NCBI GenBank assembly: GCA_012656075.1
Contig: JAAKBF010000014.1
Span: 186,001 to 250,000 of the forward strand
Source of the DNA: Phytophthora hibernalis
Taxonomy: Eukaryota > Oomycota > Peronosporomycetes > Peronosporales > Peronosporaceae
DNA: 64,000 bases
Reading direction: 5' to 3'
In this document: piece by piece, positions 1 to 11,416 of the stretch
Position numbering within the stretch: the first letter of the stretch is position 1
How the letters are laid out: every line of letters starts with the position of its first letter
Position numbers and translations under genes: made by a program
The notes under the pieces: model-generated
What the model saw: the letters and a program-made list of their open reading frames with translations, nothing else
What the model was told of the DNA's origin: nothing
Database searches by the model: none

Positions 1-48
1 GCAGCCAACCGTGGCGCTCAACTGTCGATTAAATTCGAACTCGGGAAA

Positions 49-442
49 TGTTGAGAAACGTCGTCTCGCTCCCGATTGGCTGGTACAGTCTTAGCCTAAT
101 TGGGGAGGATGTAGCGGGCTACCAGAAGAGTGACAGGGTCACTCTTCTAAGATGGATACACATCGACTCCACGTCACTTATGGTGTGGGGCACACCGGGG
201 CCACGTCACCGACGTACCACAGCCAACAGTTCATATTACATATAGAACAAACTATAGGTTACTTAGAAATTGTATTACAGGCCAATTTAAGGTACACCTA
301 TAAATACACTCAGTGTTTAAACTACGATATTCTAGCCACTCAGCTCCAGCAGACCAGGATCTTGTGAACTGCCGTTCACTAAGAGTTTTTTACTCTTGAA
401 GCTACGCTTCCTCAAGCAAGGTGCTTGAGTGACCCCGTCACA
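49..442 (+). repeat. Candidate LTR at the left edge of the window
   Basis: The segment starts TGTTGAG directly after a short purine run (GGGAAA) and ends CCGTCACA, so it has TG...CA ends and could be the 3' LTR of an element lying mostly outside the window. It contains a perfect hairpin at 124-148 with 11-base arms around AGG. No second copy is visible here and no target duplication was found, so this call is tentative. Confidence 0.3.
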
Positions 443-494
443 GAACTTCTTGTGAAGCGATCAAACCAATTATCGATGGACGTATCGGGTAACT

Positions 495-2070
495 TGCTCG
501 CGAAGATGTTTCCGCACTTGTTTCCGTACGGGCGGGGGCATCCCGGGAGAGTAGACGAGAAGCGGTATCGTAAAGGAGTGTGTTAAGTACTAGACAATGC
601 TATCTGGACGAAAATTCGCAGAAGACGAGCTTTTTACCGTGGTTTTCTTCGATCTCATTTCGATGAAAAACATGTACACGAAAAACTCGATACGTTGTCA
701 GCGGTTTCCGATATGTACAATGGTTATGAGACGATTGACGCCGACGCATTGCGGCGAGCACTCCTCGAAAATGAACAACGTCGCCAGGGACAACGACCCG
801 TCGGCAGGGAACCTAGGTCGCTTGCCCATAAGTTCCTGAAAACAGTCGAAATTGCGTCATCGGCAGTCTGGGGGAACAATGCAGAACAGTTTAAGTGCAG
901 ACAGAAGGCCATTGCGTACCAAACACGGTTTGGCCAGCCTCTTTGTTTATCACGCTCACACCAAATACCGATAATTCTCTTGCGATGGCCTATTATGCTC
1001 AGGGTTTCCTAAAAATATATGGCAATATCAATAATTGCCCTATTTTACCGTACAATAATGTATTTCTAGATGTCAGCGAAACCCGCTCAATAACTTATTT
1101 CAATGGTGCCGGTTGGTGATTAAAGTCATAATATTTCAGTACTTTAAGTTTAGAACTATATAGTACTTCGAAATATGCATTGTGTATTTCTGGCCTCTGA
1201 TGTATGCAATAATGTATTTCTTCTTCGTTTGAGCGCCTCACAATTATTTATTTCATCGACTGCCTCCCATATTATTGCAATAGTATTTTAGGAAACCCTG
1301 ATTATGCTGGTAAGGCTTCTGTGAACTCGCTGTTCGACGTTGTAGAAGCCCAAATTCCAAGCAAAACCACGTTACGTGAAGCAAGCTTGGGTAATCACAG
1401 CGCATCAGCTCGTTTGTTCATGTACCAAGTGAGTGTGTTTATCAAGCACGTATAAGGAAAAGATCCCGTGACTAAGCAACAGATGCCATTTACGGGCCTG
1501 CTTGGAGAAGATAGCGCATACTTTGGCATGGTTGAGACGCAACGCCGAGGAACGCTACATATTCATTTCTTGATTTGGCTAGCTAAAGTGCCATCGAGCA
1601 CGTCCGAGCTCGAAAAAGCACTGAATGGACCAGATTGTACAGCTTTTCGGGCGTCAGTGACATCTTACGTGGATAGCGTTGTGAGCAACAAGCTTCCTCT
1701 ACCAATTGAGCGGTACTCTTGCGCTAAATGTGGGAACCCGAACTCCGAGATCGGTTGTCTTTCTATACCCACAAGACCCAACCAGGATCCTCGACGTGGA
1801 ATATACAGCGCTCGCAAACATAAAGACATTGCTGAACCAGCTCTTCTATACTGTAAACAGTGTAAGACAAAGTTTAGCTCCCAGCACGTTTTACGAAATC
1901 TGCTTTTACAAGCACGACCTGTGCATTGGCCACCATGGGAACGCCAGCTGACAGCAGATGAGATTGAATATGTCGCCCGATATGCGCTGGTAAAGGGCTC
2001 ATCTCCGTGCGTAGCTCTTCACCCGGCAAGTCGTGGCGACCCCACAGCATTGTCCCCCTGGAGTTCCTAG
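495..2070 (+). pseudogene. Helitron Rep/helicase-like protein, decayed N-terminal part
   Basis: Several frames together read as the Helitron helicase-like N-terminal (Rep) domain. Near 505-540 the peptide FPHLFPYGRG is typical of these proteins. Around 920-995 the text reads LFITLTPNTDNSLAMAYYA, and after a MITE insertion it continues from 1309. At 1530-1585 the line is VETQRRGTLHIHFLIWL, where HIH is the HUH motif used for rolling-circle nicking. A CPKC-like cysteine pair region follows (CAKCGNP, then CKQCKTKF). One in-frame stop lies near 1453 and a frameshift sits upstream. The helicase half is not seen and the coding line ends near 2070, so this is a fragment. Neither the 5' TC nor the 3' hairpin/CTRR Helitron end was located. 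Confidence 0.8.
1000..1300. mobile_element. 301-bp hAT-type MITE nested in the Helitron
   Basis: The element begins CAGGGTTTCCTAAAA and ends with the reverse complement, TTTTAGGAAACCCTG. It is flanked by a perfect 8-bp duplication, ATTATGCT, at 992-999 and 1301-1308. CAGGG ends with 8-bp target duplications are the hAT signature. It has no ORF of note, so it is non-autonomous. Skipping it restores the Helitron reading frame (AYYA then GKAS), so it entered the Helitron while that sequence was still largely intact. Confidence 0.9.
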
Positions 2071-2435
2071 TGGTCACGACGGACCTGCTCATCATCGCCT
2101 TCACGACGGTCACAACCGAGGCTGCATTGCCCAAGGTCTTCAAGTGCTCGAGAAGTATGGCGTAGGTTTCGTGACTACTCGTTCCACCTGGACAGTTCGA
2201 CCCGCTCTACCGGTCACTGACCTCCATGTTCAAGCTTCGGGTGCTGACAAGTCCGTCGGTGAACAAATTTCCAGTGTACTCTTGCTCAAGGTCTCTGCAA
2301 ATGGTGTAGCCTGACATCATTGTCGTCGCCTCAAGTGTAGCACGTTGTTGTGCTGGGACCAGCTGGAGTAGCCGATGGTGCGGATGCCCTGGCCGTCGAT
2401 TGCGTAGTATGCCAATTATGTTGGTTGGTCTACAA
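2071..2435. other. No gene recognised between Helitron and Harbinger
   Basis: Short ORFs only. One frame reads a hydrophobic stretch (VVTTDLLIIAFTTVTTE) near 2070-2120, but it is not matched to a family and is closed by stops. It may be a relic. Confidence 0.4.
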
Positions 2436-2461
2436 GAGCATCTTCACCGGGGCAGCCATCC
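2436..2461 (+). repeat. Left terminal inverted repeat of Harbinger element
   Basis: 26 bp, matching the reverse complement of 5316-5341 at 24 positions. Begins GAGCATCTTCACCGGGG. Confidence 0.85.
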
Positions 2462-2558
2462 AAAAGCTATTCTATTACATAAAAGCTCAAAACCTATTTT
2501 TATTTAGCCGCTGGTCAGTTGATGCTCCACCGTCAGAGCTATATTGTCGGTTAAACAC

Positions 2559-4056
2559 ATGGAGAAATCTACAGGACTCTCGACGGGTTTGCAGTTAATA
2601 GCTGCGCTCTTGGAAGAAGATGAGGAAGAAGAGCTACTCGCGGGGCTGTTATTCCATGCGCGATCACCGGGCACAGGTGTCCCGCGACGACGCGGAGGCT
2701 CCTACCTCGGTAAAAGGCCAAATAGACTGCGAGAGTATCAAGCTCGCCATCTTCGTTTACTCCAACTGTACCTTGGACCTGGGCCCATTTTCAACGAACT
2801 AACCTTCAGGAGGCGGTATCGAATGTCCAAGCGATTGTTTTCTAAGATATCATTGGGCGTGTTGGAACACGACGATTACTTCACTCAGAAGCAAGATGCT
2901 ACAGGCAAAATCGGCATTTCGAGTCTTTTAAAGCTCACTGCAGCGCTGCGAGTCCTTGCATATTCCTCGTCTTTCGACTCTATAGATGAAAATCTTGAGA
3001 TGTCAGAGACAGTGGTGACTGAGTGTGTCGATCACTTCTGTGACGCTGTTATTGCATGTTTTGCAGGCGAATACATGCGACCACCGCGTGTTGACGAAAT
3101 GAGACGTTTGCTGGAGCTTAATCCAAAGCGTGGCTTCGTTGGAATGACTGGATCCATTGATTGCATGCACTGGGCGTGGAAGAACTGCCCCGTCATGCTC
3201 GCAGGCCAGCACAAAGGAAAAGAGAAGAAACCGACCAAAGTCCTTGAAGCAGTTGCAGACTACAATTTGCGCATATGGCACTACAATTTCGGATCCCCGG
3301 GGTCTCTCAACGACATCAACAAACCCGAACAGTCCCCTATTTTCATGCCATGCTACGTGGTGAAGCGCTGCAGGTGCCATACGCCGTGAACGGTAGGTGG
3401 AAATATCGGGGGTTAATAGAACTTTTCTAAGCTTTTCACGCTATCACATTTGTTCGTCTAGGTAACATGTACGACATGCCGTATATGTTGTCCGATGGGA
3501 TTTACCCAGAGTGGCCAGTATTCATGAAGACCCGCTCGGCAAAAACGACAGCATTTTGCTAAGCGCCAAGAAGCTTGTCGAAAAGATGTAGAACGCTGTT
3601 TCGGCGTATTGCAGGTTCGATGGCGAATCCTCGACCTCCCAAGTCGATTATGGAGCCCTAAAAATGGATAAAGTGATGCATGCGTGCATTATTATGCACA
3701 ACATGATAGTGGACGATGAGGCAGAGCTATATCAATTTGACGAGATCCAGTATCAGCAGCACGAAACACACATGCATCTTTTCGATAACATTAATCAGCC
3801 TGATGACGTACCTCAATTTACCGTAAATCGACCTCGTCACGAAGTCAGTCGGCCTACCGTCACAGAACTTATCGTCCGCACATCAAAGTTGAGCGACAAG
3901 GTTCGGCATGGTCAATTACAGCACGACCTTGTTGAACATCTATGTAATATGCAGGAGAACGAGTTGAATAGTTGCACCGAACAGACAGAATACGTTGCTG
4001 TATTCAAACCAATTATACAATTTGATTCTCCAAAATGTTGCTGCTGTTTTCACTGA
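2559..4056 (+). pseudogene. Harbinger DDE transposase (Plant_tran/HARBI1-like), frameshifted
   Basis: From the ATG at 2559 the frame runs to 3389 and encodes the N-terminal region and first part of the DDE nuclease fold. The line GFVGMTGSIDCMHWAW carries the first catalytic Asp; NFGSPGSLNDINKPEQSP carries the second. The coding line then resumes in other frames: YMLSDGIYPEWPVF near 3480-3520, RKDVERCFGVLQVRWRIL near 3575-3635 (catalytic Glu), and KVMHACIIMHNMIVDDE from 3664 to the stop at 4056. The order and spacing match the Plant_tran family of PIF/Harbinger transposases. At least two frameshifts and no intron signals were found between 3389 and 3664. The transposase would excise and reinsert the element, normally together with the Myb-like partner encoded opposite. 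Confidence 0.85.
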
Positions 4057-5241
4057 CAACGGTAGTGTCGGTATTCGAAGACAAATTGCTGAAGTTATTG
4101 TTCGTGCGTGATGTCAATGTTGAGGTTGGTGTCGATACTGGAGTCGACGCTTGTGCTGCCGTCCATGTCACCCCTGCTGACGCTGCTGACTGTATCACTG
4201 GTGTGATTAGAGCTGATTGGGTTGGTGCTTGCACCGGTACCAGCACTGTACTAGAACTTGCCATCTCTGCGCGAAGCCGGCACAGGACAGCTTGTCTCTT
4301 CAGGCGTAGAAATTCAGAAGCGAGTGAGTCGTTAGGGTCGGCCCGTACGCTGAAAAGACTCAGTTCAAGCTGCTCCTGAGCAACTTGGATACGCACCTCC
4401 GCGTTTGTGGCTGCTTTTTCAGCGGCTTTGATTTGGCGTGTATACAGCGCCAAGTTGGCACGATCGAGTTTTGCGCGAGAAACCCCTTTAAACTGTTGGA
4501 TGATTGTGTGCTGAGTAGTATCTTCAGATGAAGACGACATACAATTTGGCTCGCTTGGTACCCCACGCTGTTGTCGTCTCCATGCGCTTATGAAATCGAT
4601 CTTTTTTGCCGCTTTGCGCTTTTTGTTGGATTCGCGCCAAGCACCCCACTTGTCCGAGTGTTTCAGAATAGACCAGCAATCCACGAACTTGACTCACCAT
4701 TCCGTGACTGATACAATGCAACAGCGTCGCTCTGTATGTCAGTGGGGGCACGACCACTGGCACACACGTTCTCTACCTCCGAATTGCAGGCGATAAACTT
4801 AGACACTGCTCTTGAGATCGTCTGGCATCGTGACATCAAGGACGTTGCCGTTCTCTCCGGGTGGGCTTTTTGTTTTCGTGCAAACTCAGCATCAAACGCC
4901 GCTTTCACATCTCCGTAGAAATGATCACTAGCCTGGTAAACACCATCAATTGAGTTGCGGCTCGAGTCTAGCCATGCCTCGCAGAGCACTGTGTCTTCGG
5001 CTGGCGTGTAGTTTGAACCGCGCGTTTTAGCAGGGGTTGCACTGGTGTCTGTAGGACCGAGTTGCCGTGGCCCTGGTGCGTTAGAATGTGTGGTCATGGT
5101 CTCGGCGCTACGATATGTGTCGGCTTGGATGGTCTTGAGGCAATAGTGCTCGCTCAAAAGTGAACACCTTGAACCTGGCGAAAGGTTCTGCTGCTGGTAT
5201 ACGCGCTGCAGTGTGTTTGGCTTTAGAGCGCTCTGAGCCAT
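4013..5241 (-). pseudogene. Harbinger accessory Myb/NAM-like DNA-binding protein
   Basis: Read on the minus strand from ATG at 5239-5241. The first ORF (to 4663) carries a trihelix/Myb-like region (NYTPAEDTVLCEAWLDSS, with later DVKAAFDAEF). The second ORF (4684-4013) continues it with CWSILKHSDKWGAWRE and a helical, charged C-terminal part rich in Ala, Glu and Lys, then a Ser/Thr-rich tail. This order fits the NAM-like proteins found beside oomycete and plant Harbinger transposases, which bring the transposase to the ends. One base is missing between the two ORFs around 4670, which breaks the frame. Its 3' end overlaps the transposase 3' end. Confidence 0.7.
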
Positions 5242-5315
5242 TTTTACGAGCGAGATATCAGCAGCGGTGGATCGCCAAAAGCTATTTTCACGACTAAAAT
5301 TTGGCTTTGACAGCC

Positions 5316-5341
5316 GGATGGCAGCCCCGGTGGAGATGCTC
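5316..5341 (-). repeat. Right terminal inverted repeat of Harbinger element
   Basis: 26 bp; read on the minus strand it begins GAGCATCTCCACCGGGG and pairs with 2436-2461. Confidence 0.85.
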
Positions 5342-5672
5342 TAATACATGTAATAAATATCTGTGTCGGATATTATGTATACTCTCCCTGCATATATTAT
5401 GTATAAATATTATATCTGTCTCGGATATTATGCATACCCTCTGCATTTATTGTGCATATTCCACGTGAATATTACAAGTACCGGTAAAGCATACTGTACT
5501 TAAGTACCGGTACATGTACTTCGCAGTAAGTATGAGTTATGGAAAGGTTTATATATTTGGATGGCGGTACACCCGGAGGAGCTTCTACTGACGTGTACAG
5601 CTATAGGAAAATCGCGCATGAGTAAATGAGCATCGCATCGGCAGTGCTGCCCAGTGTTTAGCCAACTTCAGC
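5342..5672. repeat. AT-rich DNA with an imperfect tandem duplication
   Basis: 5357-5405 and 5412-5460 are two imperfect copies of a ~50-bp unit, each starting ATATCTG followed by TCGGATATTATG. The rest is AT-rich without a coding signal. Confidence 0.6.
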
Positions 5673-6668
5673 GGTTGCCCTAGTGCCGCCGACGGCAGTG
5701 CTTATATCACCATTGACAATGGTGCCCATCAGCACCTTTGATAGGATAAATTAAAATGAAAACTTGCGATGATGTGTAAGTAAAAAAAATTCAAGATAAA
5801 TTCGCGCTGAACCTGAGCCTTTCATTTCGAAAACGCGTTATCCGAAGAAGGCGGCGCTCGCGCGGTATGTTTGATGAGCTTCTGTATGTGGGTTAAACAC
5901 TAACGATGCATCACGTCGCCTCGACAGGCTGTTCCCTTCGCTGAACTGAACTGAAGTGCTGCTTGGGCTGCTGCAGGTTAATGAGCGCAGGGCGTCCAGA
6001 CGCTGACGACGTCACTGTTTGCGGGGGCTGTTGTGTGGCTCGATAAGGCGAGGCAGGTAAGCCGCGCGTGTAAGCAAATTCATGGATGTGTGTCGCGCGC
6101 AGTTAATGCATGCAGTCTGCACATATGAGATGAAGGATACGGTATACCTTTGAGTGAACGTTAGAGCGCATTCGATGGCAAGCTCACGTCCAAGTACTAC
6201 GTAGTACATGTACAGTAATTTGCCTCAATAGAGAGGTCATTAAATTTTATAACCGGCTAGAATCTATAAACATCAATTTGTACCAATCAAAAATTTAAGC
6301 TGTGCAAAGCCTTCAAACATTAATTTCACTTGGAAAGTGAATACATATCAGGACCTCGCTATTTAGGGAAATTACTGTAGTTATTTTCTTAATACATGTG
6401 TACCCACAACGCTGACGGGGGCTGGACGCCGTGGGAGGGTTGTCCTCCAGAAACCGCGTCGTTGAATTCAACAGAATCGACGAGACTTGTGTATTTTGTG
6501 CTCCACGAATTAAGCGTGACACGAACATGCGTCGCGTGTTCCCACAAGTCCGTGTGCACAGTACCACACCAAGCGAACTTATTTTTAAATTACGCCTGAA
6601 GCAAGCCAATGGTGCTGATGGGCATCATTGTCAATGGTGATATAAGCACTGCCGCCGCCGCCCAACCA
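5673..6668. mobile_element. ~1-kb element with 43-bp inverted repeats
   Basis: 5694-5736 and 6611-6653 are inverted copies with one mismatch; the arms contain GCACTGCC and CACCATTGACAATG. Similarity appears to extend outwards a little, to a GGTTG/CAACC edge near 5673 and 6668, but this is less sure. The interior has no credible coding region. No clear target duplication was seen, so the superfamily is open; long ends and a non-coding core would suit a MULE-like or foldback MITE. Confidence 0.6.
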
Positions 6669-7478
6669 GGTATGTTAATATAAAAGCGAATGATCACTTA
6701 TCCTTTTTCGTTTTTGGTGTTTTGATTGGTTGAAACGGATTATTGCGTAAGCATTTTGGAAATATCAAATATTCGAACATATTCGCCAAGTAGTAGATAT
6801 CAATATTCGATTTCAAAATGAAAATATTATGCATATTCTAAATATCATCCGTGAGACTAGATATCATTTTGAATATATTCGCATCCCCCAGTTTGAGGTT
6901 ACCATTAGCCCCTGCGTATGTCACCCAATGTCCCTTGTCGATTGCGCTTAGATACGTCGAGAATTCGCTCGTCGAAGTGGGTTTTCCTTGAAGGATTCGT
7001 ACAACAGTTGGCATAAGGAGAAACTTGAAGGCAGTGCTCGGTTCACCTGTAAGCTGTTGAAAGGCCAACAACATTTATTCAAGAGAGGAAAGCCGAGCTG
7101 TCCAATTTTCATAACAGTGTACGGGATTCAGGAGATGGGGAAGATTACGAAAATGTGAACCGCTTATGATCACTATCGCCACGCTGGGTTCCAAGAAAAC
7201 ACCTTCGTTAAAGGTAATCTCGCAGATGAAACCAAACGGCACCGTCGCCAGGACATTCCGTTTCCAGTTCTAAAGGGCATGATTTCGCGCAAAATGCTAC
7301 CCGCTTACAGTGGTTCGTGAGGTACTGTAAAAGGTAAGGCCATCATTGATTTTCTGGTGTTCAAGAATATTGCAACGAATCGGCAGACGGTATCTAATAT
7401 CAAGCGTCAGCTTATTGGAATCCCAACAATGAGACATGCTCGAAAACTACCAGAAGCTTGAATCATTCCTGGCGATAG
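6669..7478. other. Relic DNA including a hAT-like terminus
   Basis: AT-rich sequence with repeated AATATT motifs precedes TTACCATTAGCCCCTG ending at 6914. On the minus strand this reads CAGGGGCTAATGGTAA, resembling a hAT end. The same 16 bases recur at 51191-51206, also preceded by AT-rich DNA. A minus-strand ORF (7074-6838) has a stretch loosely like the hAT dimerisation region, but the match is too weak to name. Confidence 0.35.
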
Positions 7479-8131
7479 TTGCCACTCATAATCCAAAGTC
7501 ACACCAGAAAGTGGAGAAGTCGATCGACGGTGTTTTCTTTCTTTCCAAGTGCTTATGCGCAAACAACTCAGCACTGTTGTCGTGTCATTGGCCTGGATGG
7601 GACACACCTCAAGGGCGACTTGAACAAGCGAGACGTGTTCCTGCGAGCGACAACAAACGATTTAATTGGACACATTGCCGTCTTAGGGCTGGCGATGGTG
7701 AGGCAAGAAGACTACGCTAATTGGAGCTGGTTTATACGGGAGATGAAAGAAGCTCTCCGCGTCTGTGAACCAATGTGGTGATCTGTATTATTTTCCGATC
7801 GCCAGAAGGGTTTGTCGGCAGCGGTATCAGAGCTATATCTTGACTGCGAGCACCGGCTCTGCGTTTGGCACATCACTCTGAATGTTGAGAAGAAAGGGTC
7901 ATTGCTCACGCCAACTGAGCAGGCCCTCATCTTTCAGATGGCAAGGAGAGAATGTGAAAACGATTACAAGTATTATAGCGCAACCCCGTCCTCTTGCCGA
8001 GCCAGTGCTGTTGTAAATCATAACGAGACTCAAATTCCACGGAAGCGATATTCTGCTTCTGGTCATACACTTGTCCAAAGACATCTAAGGAGAATCGGTC
8101 TCGCCCGATGGATATGTCCCTTTTCAGCAAA
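7479..8131 (+). pseudogene. Mutator-like (MULE) transposase core, truncated
   Basis: The frame reads CRVIGLDGTHLKG (first catalytic Asp of the MULE domain), then LIGHIAVLGLAMV, NWSWFIREMKEAL, LFSDRQKGL (second catalytic Asp) and HRLCVWHITLN. This is the conserved order of the MULE transposase domain. One in-frame TGA follows EPMW near 7780. The coding line is then interrupted by the LTR element that begins at 8132 and is not convincingly resumed after 13970. The C-terminal half with the SWIM finger is absent here; a separate fragment of that half lies at 51.3-52.0 kb. Confidence 0.85.
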
Positions 8132-8645
8132 TGTCCCGATGCGGGGCATACGGGTTGCGTGCCAGCCCTTGGCGGGCCGGACCCTGCGACGGGCGACCGT
8201 GCCCTAGTCACGCAGTGGATCTGCTGAAACAGTGGACCTCCGCCCATTCCGAAGTACCTTGCAGGCGAGAAGACGTGCCTGGCGAGGCGTAACATGCGCA
8301 GTGTTCCCGGCGAGACGACATCTAAGGACGGGTGGCAGGGCCTTCACAAGTATGGATAGCAGTGCAACGTTGGTGGGGTGTGTCTTTCGGGACCGCCACC
8401 GCTGAGAACGCCTGCTGGTGGAGTTAGAAGGGCTGTCACCTCTACAAGTCGAGGTCGACGATCGAGCCGATCATTGCGTTTGCATGTCAGTTTCACATTT
8501 ACCCGACGAGCAACAAATAACAGAAAACAAGAAAAACAAGAAAACCTTTATATTACTCCAGAGACTTTACTTTTCACCTGACCTGTCCTCCAAACCTGAA
8601 CGGCAGAGGCTACTCGACCCGGCTCGTCAGCGGTGGTGCGGGACA
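8132..8645 (+). repeat. 5' LTR
   Basis: 514 bp, begins TGTCCCGATGCGGGGC and ends GCGGGACA. Near-identical to 13459-13970 with small substitutions and single-base length differences. Confidence 0.9.
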
Positions 8646-9034
8646 TTTCGTGGAGAAGCAGGGTAGCTTCTAACTGTGGAAGGAACAGTTTGGTATGAGA
8701 TGTGGAGTCTCGTCTGGTCGATTAAGGAAGCGTTCGTGTTGGAGTAGTTGCCGTTACGCTCAAGTAAGGTATGCACCGGCGTTCGTAGGTTCCAGGAACC
8801 GACGCCATATTTCTTTTCTGCCTTTTCTAGTTGCAGGATCTCTTGGAGTTTGGGAGACACTATAACACCTCGGAGGTGAATTGGACGACTGTGTTGAGTC
8901 ATTACGGATTGTATTGGGCGCGTTTCGGACATTAGAAGAAGTACCCAGGCTACTAGATCAAGTGGAACGCTCGAAGTTGGTGAGTTGGAACGGTAGCAAA
9001 ACCGTTGGAGTTTGAAGAAGTTTCCAGATTGGTA

Positions 9035-10703
9035 ATGGCTTCGCGCGGAGAAGGCGAGGGAAGGGAGGAGTTTGGCGACGCCAGCAGTGACGCGTTCGGC
9101 TATGCAACAAGCTGGTGGCTGGAATCACCCTAGAACGCTACCATCTGTACCTGGATATAATAAAAGGGGCGGGTACCAGACGCCAATGACGTACGGGTCA
9201 ACTACTCCGGTTTCAGCGCGGAGACCGATGACAGCCATCGCCTCGTACGGGGCTACGTGATTGCGGACGTACCTAACTTGGATTCCCGAACGTATTCTAC
9301 CAAGCCACGCCTCGACCGGGTAGCGCTGGGCCTGAGTACTCGTCTACCGGTGCGAACTATCAGGCGAACTGGAACGCCTCTGCGAATGTGAACCAAGGCC
9401 AACCTATAACTCCGACAAGCCAGCCGGCTGTGTCTTCAGAACTGATGAAGATCGAACATGTTCTGCCACATACGAGCACGCCTGGCCAAGGGGCGTACGG
9501 CAACGCTACGCCTAGCCAGGGGCATACGGCAATGCTACAGGTCGGAAAACTACAGCTTCACTTCAGTACTTCGGCGGTATGCCGTCGCAACATCAAGAAT
9601 GTGGTGAAGATGCTGCAACTGTTCTACTCCGACAAGTCCACGATTGAGAAGGATCGGTTTCTGGATAGCATTTGGGCAAGCGACGTACGGGTTGCCCGAT
9701 TCGCTGCGTATCAACGCCTTCCGCGAATGCCTCAAGGGCAAGACTGGCGAGGAATGGTGGATGTACTCCCGCATTGAGGACTTTGAAACTTTGAAAACTC
9801 GATTTCATAACCAGTTTGTGTGTCAAACATCGCTTCAGATGATCGAACGATTGAAGACGACGATGCGTCCTCGCGGTATGTCTGCCGAGGTCTGGGGGAC
9901 ATGATTTTAAACCTCTGTCACGCGGCTCAATGCTACGACTCTCAGATGCGTTACCAGTACTTCCTCTGCGGTTTGCGTAACCGAGAATGGAGGAACGCTC
10001 TGACGACGACCATGGTTAACTCTATCCCTCAAGCCGTAGCAGTGCTATTGTACAAAAATATGCACCCGCCTGTGGAGGACGACGCTGACTTCGCGGACGA
10101 CAGTGCCAATAAGTCTACAACGGACAATGCCTTGATGTCGCAAATGATGACAATGATGCAGCAGACTCAAAGTCTGTTATTATAACAGCAGCAGTTGCAA
10201 CAACCACCTCAGATGGTTCGGTCGCCGAGATCACCCGGTGGTCAACGTCGGAACTCGTTTGTGGCGGCCGCGTATGAAGCACCACCGACTCCCAACCCTG
10301 AGTGGGAACGGTGGCTCAGGCTCGGGTCCGTTTTACGGTATTCCCCAAGGTCCGGACATGTACTGTCAAGATGGCGTAATGATTTGCGGTCGGTGCCATA
10401 CTCTTGGGCACGGCCGTAACGACAGTAAACGCCAGTTCGCGTTTTGACACAATTGCAAATAAAGGGTCACTTCCAGATTGAGTGTACGGCGCCGCGCCGG
10501 CAATATCAAGGACGGAACAGTGGGAGTGTCCCCCAGCAACCGAACTCTCTAGACCAAGTCGGCAGGATCCAGAGTGTTACCTTTGCCAAAGTTTTGAACG
10601 CCACGCGAATCAGTGCCCGGTGCTGTCTACTGTGAAGAGCCTAATCGCGCAAGGGAAAGCGGCGCTTCTTCTGGCTCAAGGACAGGCTCCGTCACAGCAA
10701 TGA
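9035..10703 (+). pseudogene. Gag-like capsid region with zinc-knuckle motifs
   Basis: From an ATG at 9035 a Gly/Ser/Pro-rich N-terminal region runs in broken frames. From about 9640 the retrotransposon gag fold can be followed across three frames: INAFRECLKGKTGEEWW, then TLKTRFHNQF, MIERLKTTMRPRG and YQYFLCGLRN. A Gln/Met-rich linker follows. CGRCHTLGHGRNDS near 10385 is a CCHC knuckle whose last Cys is Ser, and CYLCQSFERHANQC near 10580-10620 is a second, irregular one. Frameshifts at about 9660, 9900 and 10440 break the protein. As gag it would form the capsid and bind the element RNA. Confidence 0.7.
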
Positions 10704-10977
10704 TGGGGGCTGGAGGGAGGAAGAGCGTGCCGCGCCTCCTCTTGTCTAAGTGACGGCACTGAGTGAAATCCGCTTCAGTTCCTGAATCAAGTGAATAGCG
10801 AGAGTGTGGGTCCCAGAACCTGTTGGGACGGCGCCTACTGTTCCGACAAGAAATGAACGGATGGAATTTGTAAGTTATGAGGCGCCTGCGCTGATTGTTG
10901 GAGGTCCGATGGGACCTAATTTTGAATAGAGAGCTGCATGGGGAAGTGAAAACCCTTTGGAAGCGCCTAGAATGGAA

Positions 10978-11300
10978 GACCGAGTCGAGGTGTCGACGTC
11001 GGATGTCGCGAGCCCTATTGTGGGTTCTGTATTTGGGTTTGATGCTGCTAGCGTGCCTTTTGAAGCTGCAGTTTACAAAGTTGCTCGTGAAGCAGCTACA
11101 TGTACTCAAACGCCTCCAGTACCTTCTTTACTGGGAGGTGAAGCCCGAGTCGAAGTGTCGACGTCGGAAGACGTGAACCCCAGCGTGGGTCCCGTATGTG
11201 AAACGAAGCAGTCCGTGAGCCTTTTGAAGCGGACGTGTGCGCGGTTGTGAACAATACAACCGTTGGGGTGTCTCCGATACCTGCTGTGGTTGGATGAAGC
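10978..11300 (+). repeat. Tandem protein-level repeat in the gag-protease linker
   Basis: Two imperfect ~170-bp units follow each other, starting RVEVSTSDVASP (10980) and RVEVSTSEDVNPS (11148). The second unit is frameshifted. Both contain a VSVPFE/VSLLK-like line. No domain is recognised. Confidence 0.55.
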
Positions 11301-11416
11301 TGTCAGCGTGCCTTTGACGCGGCAGACGGTGAAGTTGCGTGCCATGCACCCGTTGAAGAGGCTTCGGTACATACTGTAGCACCAAATGATGATGTTTATC
11401 CGAGCAACTCAGGGAG

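Larger units (their letters stand above)
2436..5341. mobile_element. PIF/Harbinger DNA transposon with both ends
   Basis: The 2.9-kb element is bounded by 26-bp terminal inverted repeats at 2436-2461 and 5316-5341 that differ at two positions; both read GAGCATC inwards from the ends. The flanks are CAA on the left and TAA on the right, consistent with the 3-bp TWA target duplication of Harbinger elements carrying one mutation. It holds the usual two genes, a DDE transposase on the plus strand and a Myb/NAM-like DNA-binding protein on the minus strand. They converge and overlap by about 44 bp. Both are frameshifted, so the copy is probably inactive unless the shifts are sequence errors. Confidence 0.85.
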
